This document shows positions 17,901 to 26,912 of a stretch of 46,807 bases of DNA, piece after piece (the first letter of the stretch is position 1; each line of letters begins with the position of its first letter). Both the position numbers and the translations under genes were made by a program. The stretch is taken from assembly GCA_003645645.1 (NCBI GenBank), contig QNBH01000003.1, positions 1-46,807 on the forward strand, read 5' to 3'. Below the pieces are notes generated by a model. That model had not been told where the DNA came from. It did not search any database and saw nothing but the letters and a program-made list of their open reading frames with translations. The DNA is from Spirochaetota bacterium (lineage in GTDB: Bacteria; Spirochaetota; Spirochaetia; SPDA01; B32-G16).

Positions 17901-19172
17901 ACATCGGCAGATATTGCCTATGTGAAGATCAAAGATAATAAGCTCCTTTTAATTGCTCAGGATCAAAAAGTTGAGATAAGAAATGGAGCCGAATTGCTCG
18001 TTAAAAAGGACGATATGCTGGGTGCAGAAGAGTCAATAGCAATTTTCGATCCTTTCTCCGAACCTATTATTGCAGAATATGGTGGTACGGTAAGGTTTAA
18101 AGATATAGTTTTGGGTACAACCCTCAAGGAAGAGATAAACGAAGATACCGGAAAGATAGAGAAAAAGATAACAGAGTACACTCTGGAGACACTTCAACCA
18201 CGCATTATACTGGAGGATGATAGTGGTCAGGAAATAGCGTGCTACTTCCTGCCAGGGTCTGCCTATCTTAATGTAGAAGACGGCGAGAAGGTTAAGCCCG
18301 GAAGGACCCTTGCAAAACTTCTCAAGGAGAGCGTAAAAACAACGGACATAACAGGAGGTCTGCCTAGGGTAGGGGAGCTCTTCGAGGCAAGAAGGCCGAA
18401 GAATGCTGCAATACTTGCTCAAATCAGCGGTGTTGTACGGTTTAGAGGCTTAACAAAGGGTAAACGGGTAATAATAATCGAGGATGCCTACGGCAAGGAG
18501 TATAAACATCTTGTTCCAATGGGAAAACATCTATTTGTACGCGATGGCGACTATGTGGAAGCGGGGGAGATGTTGTGTGATGGAAACATCGACCCCCATG
18601 ATGTACTTCACATCCTTGGCGAGAACGCCTTACAGCGCTTCCTGGTAAACGAAATTCAGGAAGTATACCGCCTGCAGGGAGTAAATATCAATGACAAGCA
18701 TATCGGTGTAATAATTCGTCAGATGATGAGAAAAGTTGAGATCAGGCAAGTGGGAGATACGAACTTCATATTCGGTCAGCAGGTTGACAAATACAAGTTT
18801 CATGAAGAGAATCAGAAGGTAATTAGAGAAGGCGGGAAAGCGGCAGTTGCCAAGCCCTTACTGCTGGGAATTACGAGAGCATCTCTTAATATCGACTCCT
18901 TTATTTCCGCTGCTTCTTTTCAAGAGACAACCAGAGTGCTGACAAACGCCGCCATTGCAGGAAGTATTGATAATTTGAGAGGTTTGAAGGAAAATGTCAT
19001 TATAGGTCATCTTATTCCTGCAGGTACGGGTATGAAGATTTACAGAAACGTTAAACTCTTCGATGAACACAGCGAAGATCTGGATGCAACGGTACAGGAG
19101 CTGCTCGAATTGAGACAGAATAAACAGGAAATGGAAGAGATAGAGATGGGTAAGGAGGAGGCTCCAGGCTGA
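14952..19172 (+). CDS. rpoC: DNA-directed RNA polymerase subunit beta'
   Basis: The 1406-aa protein contains the catalytic Mg-binding motif NADFDGD with Asp449, 451 and 453. The N-terminal zinc site uses C60, C62, C75 and C78. A second zinc site uses C777, C851, C858 and C861. [18 protein letters not shown] is the conserved lid/rudder start, and [25 protein letters not shown] is the trigger loop. A sandwich-barrel-type insert lies between the trigger loop halves (about 920-1100), as in many bacteria. The ribosome-binding site GGAGGGG lies before the ATG. A strong promoter for rpsL starts 13 bp after its stop codon. Confidence 0.98.
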   Translation: MRDIQDFDSIMIKLASPEQIRAWSYGEVKKPETINYRTLRPEKDGLFCERIFGTTKEWECYCGKFKSIRYRGVICDRCGVEVTHFKVRRERMGHIELASPVSHIWYYRSVPSRMGLLLDLSIAALRSILYYEKYIVIDPGDTDLKKLELLTEEEYMGARERYGMNFTAGIGAEAIRTLLENLDLDALSVELRDKMIEKKAKSDKRLLKRIEIVENFKDSGNRPEWMILDVIPVIPPELRPMVQLDGGRFATSDLNDLYRRVINRNNRLKRLMALNAPDIIIRNEKRMLQEAVDALFDNSKKKRVVKGASNRPLKSLSDMLKGKQGRFRQNLLGKRVDYSGRSVIVVGPELKLHQCGLPTKMALELYKPFIMKKLVEKDVVYNIKKAKTLVEQETPEVFAILDEVVKEHPVLLNRAPTLHRLGIQAFEPVLVEGKAIKLHPLVCHAYNADFDGDQMAVHVPLTQAAQIECWTLMLSAKNLLNPANGAPIVFPSQDMVLGINYLTIAKKGAKGEGKRFSSKKEALLALEAGVVDYQALCKVPINGNVIDTTPGRIILNDELPNEIGFINQSLGEKELRSLVADCYRVHGSYTTVQLLDSIKDLGFKYATVFGATIGMDDIVIPERKKVLIEDANAEVEAIQNQYLQGHITQEERYNRVVEVWNKTNEELTAALMKTLREDRSGFNPVYLMANSGARGSRSQIRQLAGMRGLMAKPSGDIIELPIRSNFKEGLSVIEFFISTNGARKGLADTALKTADAGYLTRRLVDIAQDVVVNEEDCGTINGIDMRALKDGEEVVESLSDRIVGRFTLERVRHPITEEVIVDVNQEITDDLAKYIEDEGIESVRIRTVLTCETRHGVCKKCYGRNLATNRTVDIGEAVGIIAAQSIGQPGTQLTMRTFHIGGAATRISEENRTFLRYPVIIKQIIGNTVALDSGNILFTRKGHVIVNRILKEIVLQEGDEVLVKEGQKVTSGETILKRGKEKITSADIAYVKIKDNKLLLIAQDQKVEIRNGAELLVKKDDMLGAEESIAIFDPFSEPIIAEYGGTVRFKDIVLGTTLKEEINEDTGKIEKKITEYTLETLQPRIILEDDSGQEIACYFLPGSAYLNVEDGEKVKPGRTLAKLLKESVKTTDITGGLPRVGELFEARRPKNAAILAQISGVVRFRGLTKGKRVIIIEDAYGKEYKHLVPMGKHLFVRDGDYVEAGEMLCDGNIDPHDVLHILGENALQRFLVNEIQEVYRLQGVNINDKHIGVIIRQMMRKVEIRQVGDTNFIFGQQVDKYKFHEENQKVIREGGKAAVAKPLLLGITRASLNIDSFISAASFQETTRVLTNAAIAGSIDNLRGLKENVIIGHLIPAGTGMKIYRNVKLFDEHSEDLDATVQELLELRQNKQEMEEIEMGKEEAPG

Positions 19173-19184
19173 GTAATTGGGCTC

Positions 19185-19213
19185 TTGACTTTTTGATAAC
19201 GGATTGTTATATT
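19185..19213 (+). promoter_or_regulatory. Sigma-70 promoter of rpsL-rpsG
   Basis: TTGACT (19185-19190) and TATATT (19208-19213) have 17-bp spacing. The leader would be about 25 nt and carries a GAGAAGAG ribosome-binding site. It gives the str genes transcription independent of rpoBC. Confidence 0.8.
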
Positions 19214-19244
19214 CCACGAACATTGCTTTAGAGAAGAGATAAAT

Positions 19245-19619
19245 ATGCCAACGATTAATCAACTTGTAAGAAGAGGAAGAAGAGCTGTCAGAAAGAAGAC
19301 GAAGTCTCCAGCTTTAAACAGTTGTCCTCAGAAAAGGGGCGTGTGTACGCGTGTTATGACTGTAACCCCTAAAAAACCCAACTCCGCTTTAAGAAAGGTT
19401 GCCAGGGTAAGGTTATCCCATGGAGTGGAGGTTACAGCTTATATTCCCGGAATCGGTCATAATTTACAGGAGCATTCTGTAGTTCTGCTTCGTGGAGGTA
19501 GAGTTAAAGATCTTCCCGGAGTCCGTTACCATATCATTAGAGGCGCAAAGGACACACTTGGGGTAGAAGATAGAAGGAAGGCGCGTTCTAAGTATGGTAC
19601 CAAAAAACCAAAAGCATGA
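19245..19619 (+). CDS. rpsL: 30S ribosomal protein uS12
   Basis: The 124-aa protein has [17 protein letters not shown] and [17 protein letters not shown]. Lys43 and Lys88, the positions mutated in streptomycin-resistant strains, are both wild type. Asp89 is the residue methylthiolated by RimO in other bacteria. It sits in the decoding centre. rpsG follows after 29 bp. Confidence 0.98.
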   Translation: MPTINQLVRRGRRAVRKKTKSPALNSCPQKRGVCTRVMTVTPKKPNSALRKVARVRLSHGVEVTAYIPGIGHNLQEHSVVLLRGGRVKDLPGVRYHIIRGAKDTLGVEDRRKARSKYGTKKPKA

Positions 19620-19648
19620 AGAGAAAAAAATATCGGAGAGACTGATAT

Positions 19649-20119
19649 ATGCCGAGAAGAAAAATTAATGTTCCAAAACGTATACAGAGAGATCCGAAGT
19701 ACCACAGCGAGGTTGTAAGCAAATTCATTACCAGGATGATGCTCCATGGAAAGAAGTCGGTTAGTACCAGAATTATGTACGATGCAATGGATATCCTGGG
19801 TAATAAAACAAAAAAGGATCCTCTCGAAGTTTTTCTCAAGGCTGTAGATAATGTAAAACCTGTAGTGGAGGTAAAATCTAGAAGAGTTGGAGGTTCCACC
19901 TATCAAGTGCCGGTAGAAATAGAGGAGAAAAGAAGGGAAGCTCTGGCCATGCGCTGGATAATACACGCAGCTCGCGCTAAAAAGGGGAGACAAATGAGCC
20001 AGAGGCTGAGTACCGAGTTGCTCGATGCATATAATGCCACAGGTACGGCTTTCAAAAAGAAAGAAGATACTCACCGGATGGCTGAGGCAAATAAAGCATT
20101 CTCCCATTATCGGTGGTAA
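19649..20119 (+). CDS. rpsG: 30S ribosomal protein uS7
   Basis: The 156-aa protein has [33 protein letters not shown] and the C-terminal helix ending [10 protein letters not shown]7 nucleates the 30S head. fusA, which often follows rpsG, is absent; instead a hairpin terminator starts 4 bp after the stop codon. Confidence 0.98.
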   Translation: MPRRKINVPKRIQRDPKYHSEVVSKFITRMMLHGKKSVSTRIMYDAMDILGNKTKKDPLEVFLKAVDNVKPVVEVKSRRVGGSTYQVPVEIEEKRREALAMRWIIHAARAKKGRQMSQRLSTELLDAYNATGTAFKKKEDTHRMAEANKAFSHYRW

Positions 20120-20122
20120 AGG

Positions 20123-20150
20123 ACCACCTGCAGAATTGGTGGTTTTATTT
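20123..20150 (+). terminator. Rho-independent terminator after rpsG
   Basis: Stem ACCACC (20123-20128) and GGTGGT (20138-20143), 9-nt loop, then TTTATTT. It closes the rpsL-rpsG transcript. Confidence 0.7.
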
Positions 20151-20634
20151 CGGAAATAAATAATAAATATTTCCATTGTTTAAATAGGGACTTGATTTTA
20201 AATCTAAATTAATTTATTTTATTGTTTGCTTAAATACAGGAGTTATATTATTCGAGTGTACCTGTTTGAGTGTAACCCGGAGATTCGTGGCTTTAACAAA
20301 GCCAAACCGATCATCCGACTTATAATATACTGAGCCGAAAGCTTTGCTATGTTGTATGATTCGGTATGTAACCTGAAAAAATCGGGATGATAAGGTGGTG
20401 AGATATGGAGAGAAGAAAATTTCTTTACAAAACTCTATTAAAAAATCCCTTCCCTCCGTTTAATCCCGCCTTATAGTCCTGATAATAAATGTTTGTTTGC
20501 TTAAATATCCAGCGTGGGTAAGCAGTAATTATTGTATAAGAATGGTCTTAATTAAAGACATTCTTTATATAATTATAGAATTTTCTTAAGCATTGCTTCT
20601 AAGATTACCAAGAAGATTTCTAAGGAGGATAAAG
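20151..20634 (+). other. Intergenic region in the usual place of fusA
   Basis: This stretch is strongly A/T rich and holds no recognisable gene. A 15-nt direct repeat TTGTTTGCTTAAATA occurs at 20222-20236 and 20493-20507. The first copy could act as a -35 with TATATT at 20244-20249. A hairpin TGGCTTT/AAAGCCA lies at 20288-20304. A 23-codon frame at 20405-20476 (MERRKFLYKTLLKNPF) has a possible GGTGGTGAG ribosome-binding site and a Tat-like RRKFL start, but is too short to call. The tuf promoter and its palindrome fill the last 100 bp. I see no fusA remnant. Confidence 0.6.
20538..20573 (+). promoter_or_regulatory. tuf promoter -10 box with overlapping palindrome (possible operator)
   Basis: A perfect TATAAT lies at 20568-20573, about 60 bp before the tuf start; the -35 match is poor. 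Immediately upstream, AAGAATGGTCTT (20538-20549) and AAGACATTCTT (20555-20565) form an inverted repeat of 11 pairs with one extra base, covering the -35 region. A weak -35 behind a palindrome is the layout expected when a regulator controls the promoter. Confidence 0.5.
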
Positions 20635-21825
20635 ATGGCTAAGGCTAAATTTGAAAGGACAAAGCCCCATATAAATGTTGGTACCATCGGGCATGTAGAC
20701 CATGGTAAAACAACATTGACTGCAGCAATCTCTCTTATTAGCTCAAAGAAATACGGCGATAAGCTCATGACCTATGAGGATATCGATAATGCGCCGGAAG
20801 AGAAAGAGCGGGGGATTACTATCAACACCAGGCACATAGAATATCAAACCGATAACAGGCATTATGCTCATGTGGATTGTCCCGGACATGCTGACTATAT
20901 AAAGAATATGATCACCGGTGCCGCTCAGATGGACGGAGCAGTTCTGGTAGTAGGTGCGGATGATGGCCCCATGGCTCAAACGCGGGAACATATTCTCCTC
21001 GCAAGACAGGTAGGAGTACCGGCGATTATTGTTTTTCTCAATAAAACCGATCTTGTCGAAGATCCGGAACTTATCGATCTGGTAGAGATGGAAGTAAGAG
21101 AACTTCTATCTGCCTACGATTTTCCCGGGGATGAAATACCCGTAATCAGAGGGTCAGCCTTTCAGGCTATGACAAACCCCGACGATCCTGAAAAAATAGT
21201 TCCGGTTATGGAGTTACTCAAGACCATGGATGAATATTTTCCTCTGCCCGAGAGGGATATCGATAAGCCTTTCCTTATGCCCATTGAGGATATTTTCTCT
21301 ATTCAAGGCAGGGGAACGGTTGTTACAGGCAGGGTAGAAAGAGGAATCATCAAGGTTGGAGATGAGGTAGAAATTGTAGGTATCAAAGAAACCAGAAAAA
21401 CTGTCTGTACCGGTGTGGAAATGTTCAATAAAACTCTAGATGAAGGTCAAGCGGGGGATAATATCGGTGCCCTGCTGAGAGGAATTGAAAAGAAAGAGGT
21501 AGAGAGAGGACAGGTACTGGCGAAGCCCGGTACAATCACTCCTCACCATAAATTTAAAGGTACCATATACGCACTGACAAAAGAGGAAGGCGGAAGGCAT
21601 TCTCCCTTTTTTGGGGGTTACAGACCACAGTTTTATTTCCGTACAACAGATATTACCGGGACTGTACAATTACCAGAAGACAGACAGATGGTGATGCCGG
21701 GTGATCATACCGAAATTGAGGTGGAATTGATTCATCCCATTGCCATGGAGAGAGGACTGCGGTTTGCAATCCGGGAAGGAGGCCGAACCGTAGCCAGCGG
21801 ACAGGTAATCGATATTATAGAGTAG
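20635..21825 (+). CDS. tuf: Translation elongation factor EF-Tu
   Basis: The 396-aa protein has the GTPase motifs GHVDHGKT (residues 19-26), the switch I sequence [17 protein letters not shown] and NKTD (NKCD in E. coli). It also has the beta-barrel domains 2 and 3, with [11 protein letters not shown] and the C-terminal [14 protein letters not shown]-Tu delivers aminoacyl-tRNA to the ribosome. ATG 20635 with AAGGAGG 8 nt upstream is clearly the start; an in-frame TTG at 20593 would add 14 residues that EF-Tu lacks. No fusA is next to it. A terminator follows before rpsJ. Confidence 0.98.
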   Translation: MAKAKFERTKPHINVGTIGHVDHGKTTLTAAISLISSKKYGDKLMTYEDIDNAPEEKERGITINTRHIEYQTDNRHYAHVDCPGHADYIKNMITGAAQMDGAVLVVGADDGPMAQTREHILLARQVGVPAIIVFLNKTDLVEDPELIDLVEMEVRELLSAYDFPGDEIPVIRGSAFQAMTNPDDPEKIVPVMELLKTMDEYFPLPERDIDKPFLMPIEDIFSIQGRGTVVTGRVERGIIKVGDEVEIVGIKETRKTVCTGVEMFNKTLDEGQAGDNIGALLRGIEKKEVERGQVLAKPGTITPHHKFKGTIYALTKEEGGRHSPFFGGYRPQFYFRTTDITGTVQLPEDRQMVMPGDHTEIEVELIHPIAMERGLRFAIREGGRTVASGQVIDIIE

Positions 21826-21832
21826 ACATAAA

Positions 21833-21873
21833 CCCCGCCTGATTCTTTTAAGGAAAAAGGCGGGGTATTTTTT
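21833..21873 (+). terminator. Strong terminator or attenuator between tuf and rpsJ
   Basis: Stem CCCCGCC (21833-21839) and GGCGGGG (21859-21865), 19-nt loop, then TATTTTTTT. The T-tract ends only 10 bp before the rpsJ start codon, so no promoter can fit between. Transcription of the S10 operon must therefore pass this hairpin or start within or before tuf. Confidence 0.85.
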
Positions 21874-21883
21874 GGGAGATGAA

Positions 21884-22192
21884 ATGGCCAAGGACAGGAT
21901 AAGGGTTAAACTCAGAGGATTTGATGTCGAGCTCATAGATCAGAGTGCTAAGTCAATTGTTCAGACTGTGGCGAAGGCGGGTGCAAAAGTAGCGGGCCCC
22001 GTTCCTTTGCCCACCCGGATTAATAAGTTTACGGTTTTACGTTCGCCTCATGTCAACAAGAAGTCAAGAGAGCAGTTTGAGATGCGGACACACAAGAGGT
22101 TGATCGATATTCTGGATCCAACTTCAGCGGTTATGGATGCACTTATGAAACTGGAATTACCCGCCGGAGTTGATGTGGAGATTAAACAGTAA
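21884..22192 (+). CDS. rpsJ: 30S ribosomal protein uS10
   Basis: The 102-aa protein has [20 protein letters not shown] and [31 protein letters not shown]10 is in the 30S head and, with NusB/NusG, takes part in antitermination and coupling. ATG 21884 preceded by GGGAGATGA is preferred to an in-frame TTG at 21872. First gene of the long S10-spc-alpha run. Confidence 0.97.
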   Translation: MAKDRIRVKLRGFDVELIDQSAKSIVQTVAKAGAKVAGPVPLPTRINKFTVLRSPHVNKKSREQFEMRTHKRLIDILDPTSAVMDALMKLELPAGVDVEIKQ

Positions 22193-22226
22193 TCACGTTA
22201 AGCAAATATTATTGTAGGTGATGGAT

Positions 22227-22850
22227 ATGATCGGGTTGATAGGAAAAAAGGTAGGAATGACTCAGACTTTTGACGATAGTGGTCTCCTTACACCTGTAAC
22301 AGTCATAGAGATAAAAAATAACTATGTGATAGCTCAAAGAAAGGCTGATAAAGAAGGTTATAATGCAGTTTTGCTGGGAGCTTATGAAATGAAGAAAAAG
22401 AGGGTAAAGAAGCCCTATTCAGGCCAGTTTCCGGAAAATATCACTCCCAAAAAGCACTTGAGAGAAATAAGAGATTTCGACATAGATTGTAATATCGGCG
22501 ATAAGTTAGGGATAGAGCTTTTAGAGGATCTTCGGTTTGTCGATATAATCGGCACCACAAAGGGTAAGGGCTATCAGGGTGTTGTAAAAAGACACGGATT
22601 CAGAGGCGGAAAAAGGTCTCATGGATCAAAGTTTCACCGCGAAGCAGGCTCTACAGGCATGGCTGCTTCCCCATCCAAGGTATACAGGGGAACGGGTATG
22701 CCGGGAAGAATGGGAGCAGAAAGGCGAACGGTTCAGAATCTCAGAGTTGTAAAAGTAGATAAAGATAAGCAGATAATTCTGGTAAAGGGAGCCGTACCTG
22801 GTAGAAGAGGTGGATTGGTGATTGTAAAGAACGCAAAGAAAAAAGAATAG
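22227..22850 (+). CDS. rplC: 50S ribosomal protein uL3
   Basis: The 207-aa protein starts MIGLIGKKVGMTQTFDD. The central RHGFRGGKRSHGSKFHREAGS loop reaches towards the peptidyl-transferase centre, followed by MPGRMGAERRTVQNL. ATG 22227 is chosen because AGGTG lies 6 nt before it and because L3 proteins begin at this Met; GTG 22218 and ATG 22221 would add two or three residues. Confidence 0.97.
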   Translation: MIGLIGKKVGMTQTFDDSGLLTPVTVIEIKNNYVIAQRKADKEGYNAVLLGAYEMKKKRVKKPYSGQFPENITPKKHLREIRDFDIDCNIGDKLGIELLEDLRFVDIIGTTKGKGYQGVVKRHGFRGGKRSHGSKFHREAGSTGMAASPSKVYRGTGMPGRMGAERRTVQNLRVVKVDKDKQIILVKGAVPGRRGGLVIVKNAKKKE

Positions 22851-22870
22851 CATATTATCGGGTATCTAAA

Positions 22871-23524
22871 ATGGAAAAGAGCGTATATTCAGTTGAAGGC
22901 AATGAGATTAAGAGTATAGAACTCGACGATGAAGTGTTTAACCGGAAGGTAAACGATAAGGTGATCTACTATGCAATAAAGAACGAGCTGGCCAACAGGA
23001 GAGTGGGCACGGCGAGCACCAAAACCAGAAGCGAAGTTAGGGGTAGCGGGGCAAAGCCCTGGCGCCAGAAGGGCACCGGCAGAGCAAGGGCAGGTACCAG
23101 AAAATCACCTATATGGGTGGGGGGAGGTGTTACTTTCGGACCAAAGCCGAGGGATTATTCTTATTCCATCCCCAAGAAGATGAAGCGTCTTGCAATGAAA
23201 TCGATTTTGAGTCTGAAAAATCAGGAAAACAGGCTTAAAATTGTAGAGGATTTTACCGTGAAATCTGGCAAAACAAGAGATCTGGTAGCGATTTTAAAGA
23301 ATCTTGTAACCGAAGAAAGAACAGTACTGGTACTTGCAGAGGATGACAATATGATAAAAAGAGCAGGCTCAAATATCCCCTGGTTGGGGTTTCTTTCATA
23401 CAATCGGCTGAGAGCTCATGACCTCTTTTACGGAAAAAATGTTCTTATGTTAGAGTCTGCTGCTCTTAAACTCAACGAGTTCTATAACAACAAAAAGAGG
23501 GAGGTTCCGCACGGTGGATCCTGA
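22871..23524 (+). CDS. rplD: 50S ribosomal protein uL4
   Basis: The 217-aa protein has the tunnel-lining loop RSEVRGSGAKPWRQKGTGRA and RAGTRKSPIWVGGGVTFGP. In E. coli L4 also represses the S10 operon; whether that holds here cannot be seen. It overlaps rplW by 11 bp, so the two are translationally coupled. Confidence 0.97.
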   Translation: MEKSVYSVEGNEIKSIELDDEVFNRKVNDKVIYYAIKNELANRRVGTASTKTRSEVRGSGAKPWRQKGTGRARAGTRKSPIWVGGGVTFGPKPRDYSYSIPKKMKRLAMKSILSLKNQENRLKIVEDFTVKSGKTRDLVAILKNLVTEERTVLVLAEDDNMIKRAGSNIPWLGFLSYNRLRAHDLFYGKNVLMLESAALKLNEFYNNKKREVPHGGS

Positions 23525-23810
23525 TAAAATCATCATAGAGCCGATTTTAACAGAAAAAACAAACGCCCTTCGAGAGAAGAATAAGTATGTTTTTAAAGTA
23601 AACCAGAAAGCAAATAAGATACAGGTAATGAAAGCGGTAAGGGAGATGTTCTCGGTAAAACCTGTATCTTGCAACATAATGAACGTAAAAAGAAAGCCAA
23701 GAAATGTGAGATCTCGTTCTGGCTACAGAATAGGACATACATCAGCCTGGAAAAAAGCAATCGTTACACTTCATCCAGGCGAAAAGATCGAGATCTTCGA
23801 GAGCACCTGA
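23514..23810 (+). CDS. rplW: 50S ribosomal protein uL23
   Basis: The 98-aa protein ([42 protein letters not shown]) lies at the tunnel exit, where trigger factor and SRP dock. It starts with GTG inside the last codons of rplD, with AGGGAGG upstream. Confidence 0.96.
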   Translation: MDPDKIIIEPILTEKTNALREKNKYVFKVNQKANKIQVMKAVREMFSVKPVSCNIMNVKRKPRNVRSRSGYRIGHTSAWKKAIVTLHPGEKIEIFEST

Positions 23811-23824
23811 TTCAGGAGGATAAA

Positions 23825-24649
23825 GTGGGGCTTAAGAAATACAAACCAAGAACGACGAGTTTGCGTTTTAAAACGGGATTAACATTCGATGAGATAACAA
23901 GAGATAAACCGGAGAAATCGCTTACAAAAGGTCTGCCCTTTAAAGGAGGAAGAGATACTAACGGCAGGATAAGCGTAAGACGAAGGGGTGGGAGACATAA
24001 AAGAAAATACAGAATAATCGATTTTAAAAGGAATAAACTAAACATTCCTGGCAAGGTAGCTTCTATAGAGTACGATCCGAATCGTAGTGCCAATATCGCC
24101 CTGATAAATTATGTTGACGGAGAGAAGCGCTACATACTGGCTCCCCGGGGGCTTAAACCTGGAGATTCTGTAATGAGTGGAGAAAGCGCTCCACTGGAGA
24201 AGGGCAATGCACTACCCCTGGAGAAAATTCCCACCGGAATGAACGTACACAATGTGGAGCTACAAATTGGCAAAGGCGGTCAAGTCGCAAGGTCTGCCGG
24301 AGTGGCCGCTACAGTAGTGGCAAAGGAGGGAGATTATGCTACACTAAAGCTCCCCTCGGGAGAATTACGTATGGTTTTTAAAAAATGTTACGCCACTCTG
24401 GGAGAACTGGGCAATGAGGATCACATGAATGTTTCCCTTGGAAAGGCGGGAAGATCCAGATGGCTGGGTAAAAGACCGAAGGTAAGGGGAGTTGCTATGA
24501 ATCCACATGACCATCCCCATGGAGGCGGAGAAGGAAAGACTTCGGGCGGAAGGCATCCGGTTACGCCGTGGGGTGTTCCTACAAAAGGTTATAAGACAAG
24601 AAAAAAGAAGAAACTGTCGAGCAAGTTTATTATAAAGCGAAAAAAGTAG
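23825..24649 (+). CDS. rplB: 50S ribosomal protein uL2
   Basis: The 274-aa protein starts GTG GGG CTT AAG ([17 protein letters not shown]) with CAGGAGG 6 nt before it. The open frame extends further upstream through rplW, but that part is out of the L2 family. Signatures are [34 protein letters not shown] and [19 protein letters not shown] with the conserved histidine near the peptidyl-transferase centre. Confidence 0.97.
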   Translation: MGLKKYKPRTTSLRFKTGLTFDEITRDKPEKSLTKGLPFKGGRDTNGRISVRRRGGRHKRKYRIIDFKRNKLNIPGKVASIEYDPNRSANIALINYVDGEKRYILAPRGLKPGDSVMSGESAPLEKGNALPLEKIPTGMNVHNVELQIGKGGQVARSAGVAATVVAKEGDYATLKLPSGELRMVFKKCYATLGELGNEDHMNVSLGKAGRSRWLGKRPKVRGVAMNPHDHPHGGGEGKTSGGRHPVTPWGVPTKGYKTRKKKKLSSKFIIKRKK

Positions 24650-24665
24650 GAGGTAGTCAGCTACA

Positions 24666-24947
24666 GTGTCCAGGTCGATCAAGAAGGGTCCGTTCATAGA
24701 AAAAAAATTGTATAAACGCGTTGTTGATATGAGCAAATCAGGTAATAAGAAACTCATTAAAACATTTTCCAGGTGTTCTACAATCATTCCGGAGATGGTC
24801 GGATTTACCATTTCCATATATAACGGGAAGACATGGGTTCCGGTATTTATCACAGAAAATATGGTAGGCCACAAGCTTGGTGAGTTTGCTCCTACAAGAA
24901 TTTTTCGCGGTCATGCAAAATCTGATAAAAAGGCAGTAAAACGATAA
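24666..24947 (+). CDS. rpsS: 30S ribosomal protein uS19
   Basis: The 93-aa protein starts at GTG ([19 protein letters not shown]), with AGGAGG about 11 nt upstream. It contains [35 protein letters not shown], the classic S19 core that contacts the A-site finger. No other start fits. Confidence 0.96.
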   Translation: MSRSIKKGPFIEKKLYKRVVDMSKSGNKKLIKTFSRCSTIIPEMVGFTISIYNGKTWVPVFITENMVGHKLGEFAPTRIFRGHAKSDKKAVKR

Positions 24948-24966
24948 CACTCCAAGGATACATACT

Positions 24967-25317
24967 ATGAAAGCAAAGAAAGGGCATAAAGCACAGGTAA
25001 AATATCTGTTTATATCACCTTCAAAGATAAGACCGGTAGCAGATCATATACGCAGAAAACCCTATGCGGAAGCGCTGGCTATTCTTGAAGGTTCGCCCCA
25101 GAAGGGTGCAAGAATATTGAGTAAAGTTTTGCAATCTGCTGCTGCCAATGCCCTCGCTCAGAATAAAAAACTGGATGAGGAGATGCTCTATATAAAGGAG
25201 CTGCAGGTAAACGAAGGGCCGCGGTACAAGAGAGTATGGCCAAGAGCGAGGGGAAGGAGAGATATTCTCTTAAAAAGATTGAGTCATGTTTCGGTAATTC
25301 TTGATGAAATTACATAA
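24967..25317 (+). CDS. rplV: 50S ribosomal protein uL22
   Basis: The 116-aa protein has the L22 pattern YLFISPSKIRPVADHIRRK. The tip of the tunnel hairpin is at RYKRVWPRARGRRDILLKR, the region where macrolide-resistance changes occur elsewhere; it looks normal. Spacing to rpsC is 12 bp. Confidence 0.96.
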   Translation: MKAKKGHKAQVKYLFISPSKIRPVADHIRRKPYAEALAILEGSPQKGARILSKVLQSAAANALAQNKKLDEEMLYIKELQVNEGPRYKRVWPRARGRRDILLKRLSHVSVILDEIT

Positions 25318-25329
25318 ACAGGAGAATAA

Positions 25330-26028
25330 ATGGGACAGAAAGTAAATCCAATAGGCTTAAGACTGAAAATAAACAAAACCTGGAAATCCAAGTGGTTTGT
25401 CGATCCCAGGGAGTATGCAGATACACTCCACGAAGATCTGATTCTCCGTAGAGAGATCAAGAAATGTCCTGAGGCAAAGGGGGCAGAAATTGCCGATGTG
25501 GAAATTATCCGGCATCCACAAAGAATTACAATCGTTATTCATACTTCGAGACCGGGGATAATAATAGGAACAAAGGGTACAAATATCGAGAAGATCGGGA
25601 AACGGCTCCAGAAACTCGTAAATAAGAAGATCCAGCTTAAGATAAAAGAGATTAAACGCCCGGAAACAAATGCCAGACTCGTTGCTCAGGGAATAGCCAG
25701 ACAACTGCAAAGCAGAGCATCTTTCCGAAGAGCTTTGAAAATGGCACTTGCCAACGCAATGAAGGCGGGTGTGGAAGGTATAAAGGTAAGAATTGCCGGA
25801 AGACTTGGCGGAGCAGAAATGGCACGGATTGCCCAGTATAAGGAGGGTAGAATTCCTCTCCATACTTTCAGGGCAAATATAGATTATGGGTTTGCCGAAG
25901 CTTATACAACTTTTGGCGTCATAGGGGTAAAAGTCTGGATATTCCACGGAGAGGTATATAAGAAGGGCAAAAAGGAAGATGCAGGAGTATTTCTTAAGAA
26001 AAAAGAAAAAGCGGAAGTAAGGAGTTAA
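25330..26028 (+). CDS. rpsC: 30S ribosomal protein uS3
   Basis: The 232-aa protein starts [20 protein letters not shown]. It carries a KH domain ([20 protein letters not shown]) and the C-terminal domain with [22 protein letters not shown]3 lines the mRNA entry channel. The C-terminal tail is lysine-rich. Confidence 0.97.
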   Translation: MGQKVNPIGLRLKINKTWKSKWFVDPREYADTLHEDLILRREIKKCPEAKGAEIADVEIIRHPQRITIVIHTSRPGIIIGTKGTNIEKIGKRLQKLVNKKIQLKIKEIKRPETNARLVAQGIARQLQSRASFRRALKMALANAMKAGVEGIKVRIAGRLGGAEMARIAQYKEGRIPLHTFRANIDYGFAEAYTTFGVIGVKVWIFHGEVYKKGKKEDAGVFLKKKEKAEVRS

Positions 26029-26035
26029 AGTAGAG

Positions 26036-26452
26036 ATGTTAAGTCCTAAGAGGACAAAGTATCGAAAACAACAGAGAAGCACTTTGCAAGGAAATGCTAC
26101 GCGGGGGGATAAGATCAGTTTTGGCGATTTTGGTCTGGTGGCTCTTGAGCCAAAATGGATTACCAACAGGCAAATAGAGGCTGCTCGAATAGCTATGACA
26201 AGACACATTAAAAGAGGCGGCCGTGTATGGATTCGCATATTCCCAGATAAACCTTACACAAAAAAGCCTGCAGAAACGAGAATGGGTAAGGGCAAAGGTA
26301 ATCCCGAGTACTGGGTAGCGGTAGTACGTCCGGGGACAGTTATGTTCGAAATGTCCGGCGTACCTCCAGGGCTTGCAGAAGCAGCATTCAGACTTGCAAG
26401 CAGCAAGTTACCGATAAAAACAAAATTCGTGGCAAGAAGAGATCTGGAGTAG
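26036..26452 (+). CDS. rplP: 50S ribosomal protein uL16
   Basis: The 138-aa protein starts [55 protein letters not shown] is the conserved loop near the A-site tRNA. It begins 7 bp after rpsC, and rpmC begins 3 bp after it. Confidence 0.97.
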   Translation: MLSPKRTKYRKQQRSTLQGNATRGDKISFGDFGLVALEPKWITNRQIEAARIAMTRHIKRGGRVWIRIFPDKPYTKKPAETRMGKGKGNPEYWVAVVRPGTVMFEMSGVPPGLAEAAFRLASSKLPIKTKFVARRDLE

Positions 26453-26455
26453 AGA

Positions 26456-26656
26456 ATGCGAGATTCTTTCAATGACCTCACCTATGAAGAATTGGTACTT
26501 AAGCGAGAAGAGATAAAGAAGAAATACAGAGATTTACGTTTTGACATGGTTATTGGACATGTGGACAATCCAATGGAGAAAAGAAACCTTAGAAGAAAAC
26601 TGGCAAGACTGAATACACTTATACATGAATATGATCTCGGAATAAGGGAAACCTAA
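26456..26656 (+). CDS. rpmC: 50S ribosomal protein uL29
   Basis: The 66-aa helical-hairpin protein has [24 protein letters not shown] and [15 protein letters not shown]. It lies near the tunnel exit beside L23. Order rplP-rpmC-rpsQ is conserved. The sequence AGATCTGGAGTAGAGA, inside the end of rplP, serves as ribosome-binding site. Confidence 0.96.
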   Translation: MRDSFNDLTYEELVLKREEIKKKYRDLRFDMVIGHVDNPMEKRNLRRKLARLNTLIHEYDLGIRET

Positions 26657-26666
26657 GGAGCGGTCT

Positions 26667-26912
26667 GTGGTAAGAAAAACTTATACAGGTACTGTTGTCA
26701 GTGATAAAATGGATAAAACCATAGTTGTAGCAATTTCTAAAAAGAAATTGCATCCATTTTACAAAAAATACATTACCCGAACGAAGAAAATTAAGGCGCA
26801 TGATGAGAGAAACGAGGCTAAAATCGGTGATACCGTCAAGGTAATCGATTCGAAGCCCATAAGTAAAGAAAAATGCTGGAAGTTAATCAAAATTGTTGAA
26901 AGAGCCAAATAG
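26667..26912 (+). CDS. rpsQ: 30S ribosomal protein uS17
   Basis: The 81-aa protein starts at GTG ([23 protein letters not shown]) and contains [37 protein letters not shown], the S17 OB fold. AAGGAG lies 7 nt upstream. It is the last gene of the S10 cluster; the next ribosomal gene, rplN, is 341 bp away because of an inserted element. Confidence 0.96.
   Translation: MVRKTYTGTVVSDKMDKTIVVAISKKKLHPFYKKYITRTKKIKAHDERNEAKIGDTVKVIDSKPISKEKCWKLIKIVERAK

Noticed and set aside
23669-23824. Long N-terminal extension of rplB
   Set aside because: It is the out-of-frame reading of rplW. L2 proteins begin at the GTG at 23825, which has a strong ribosome-binding site.
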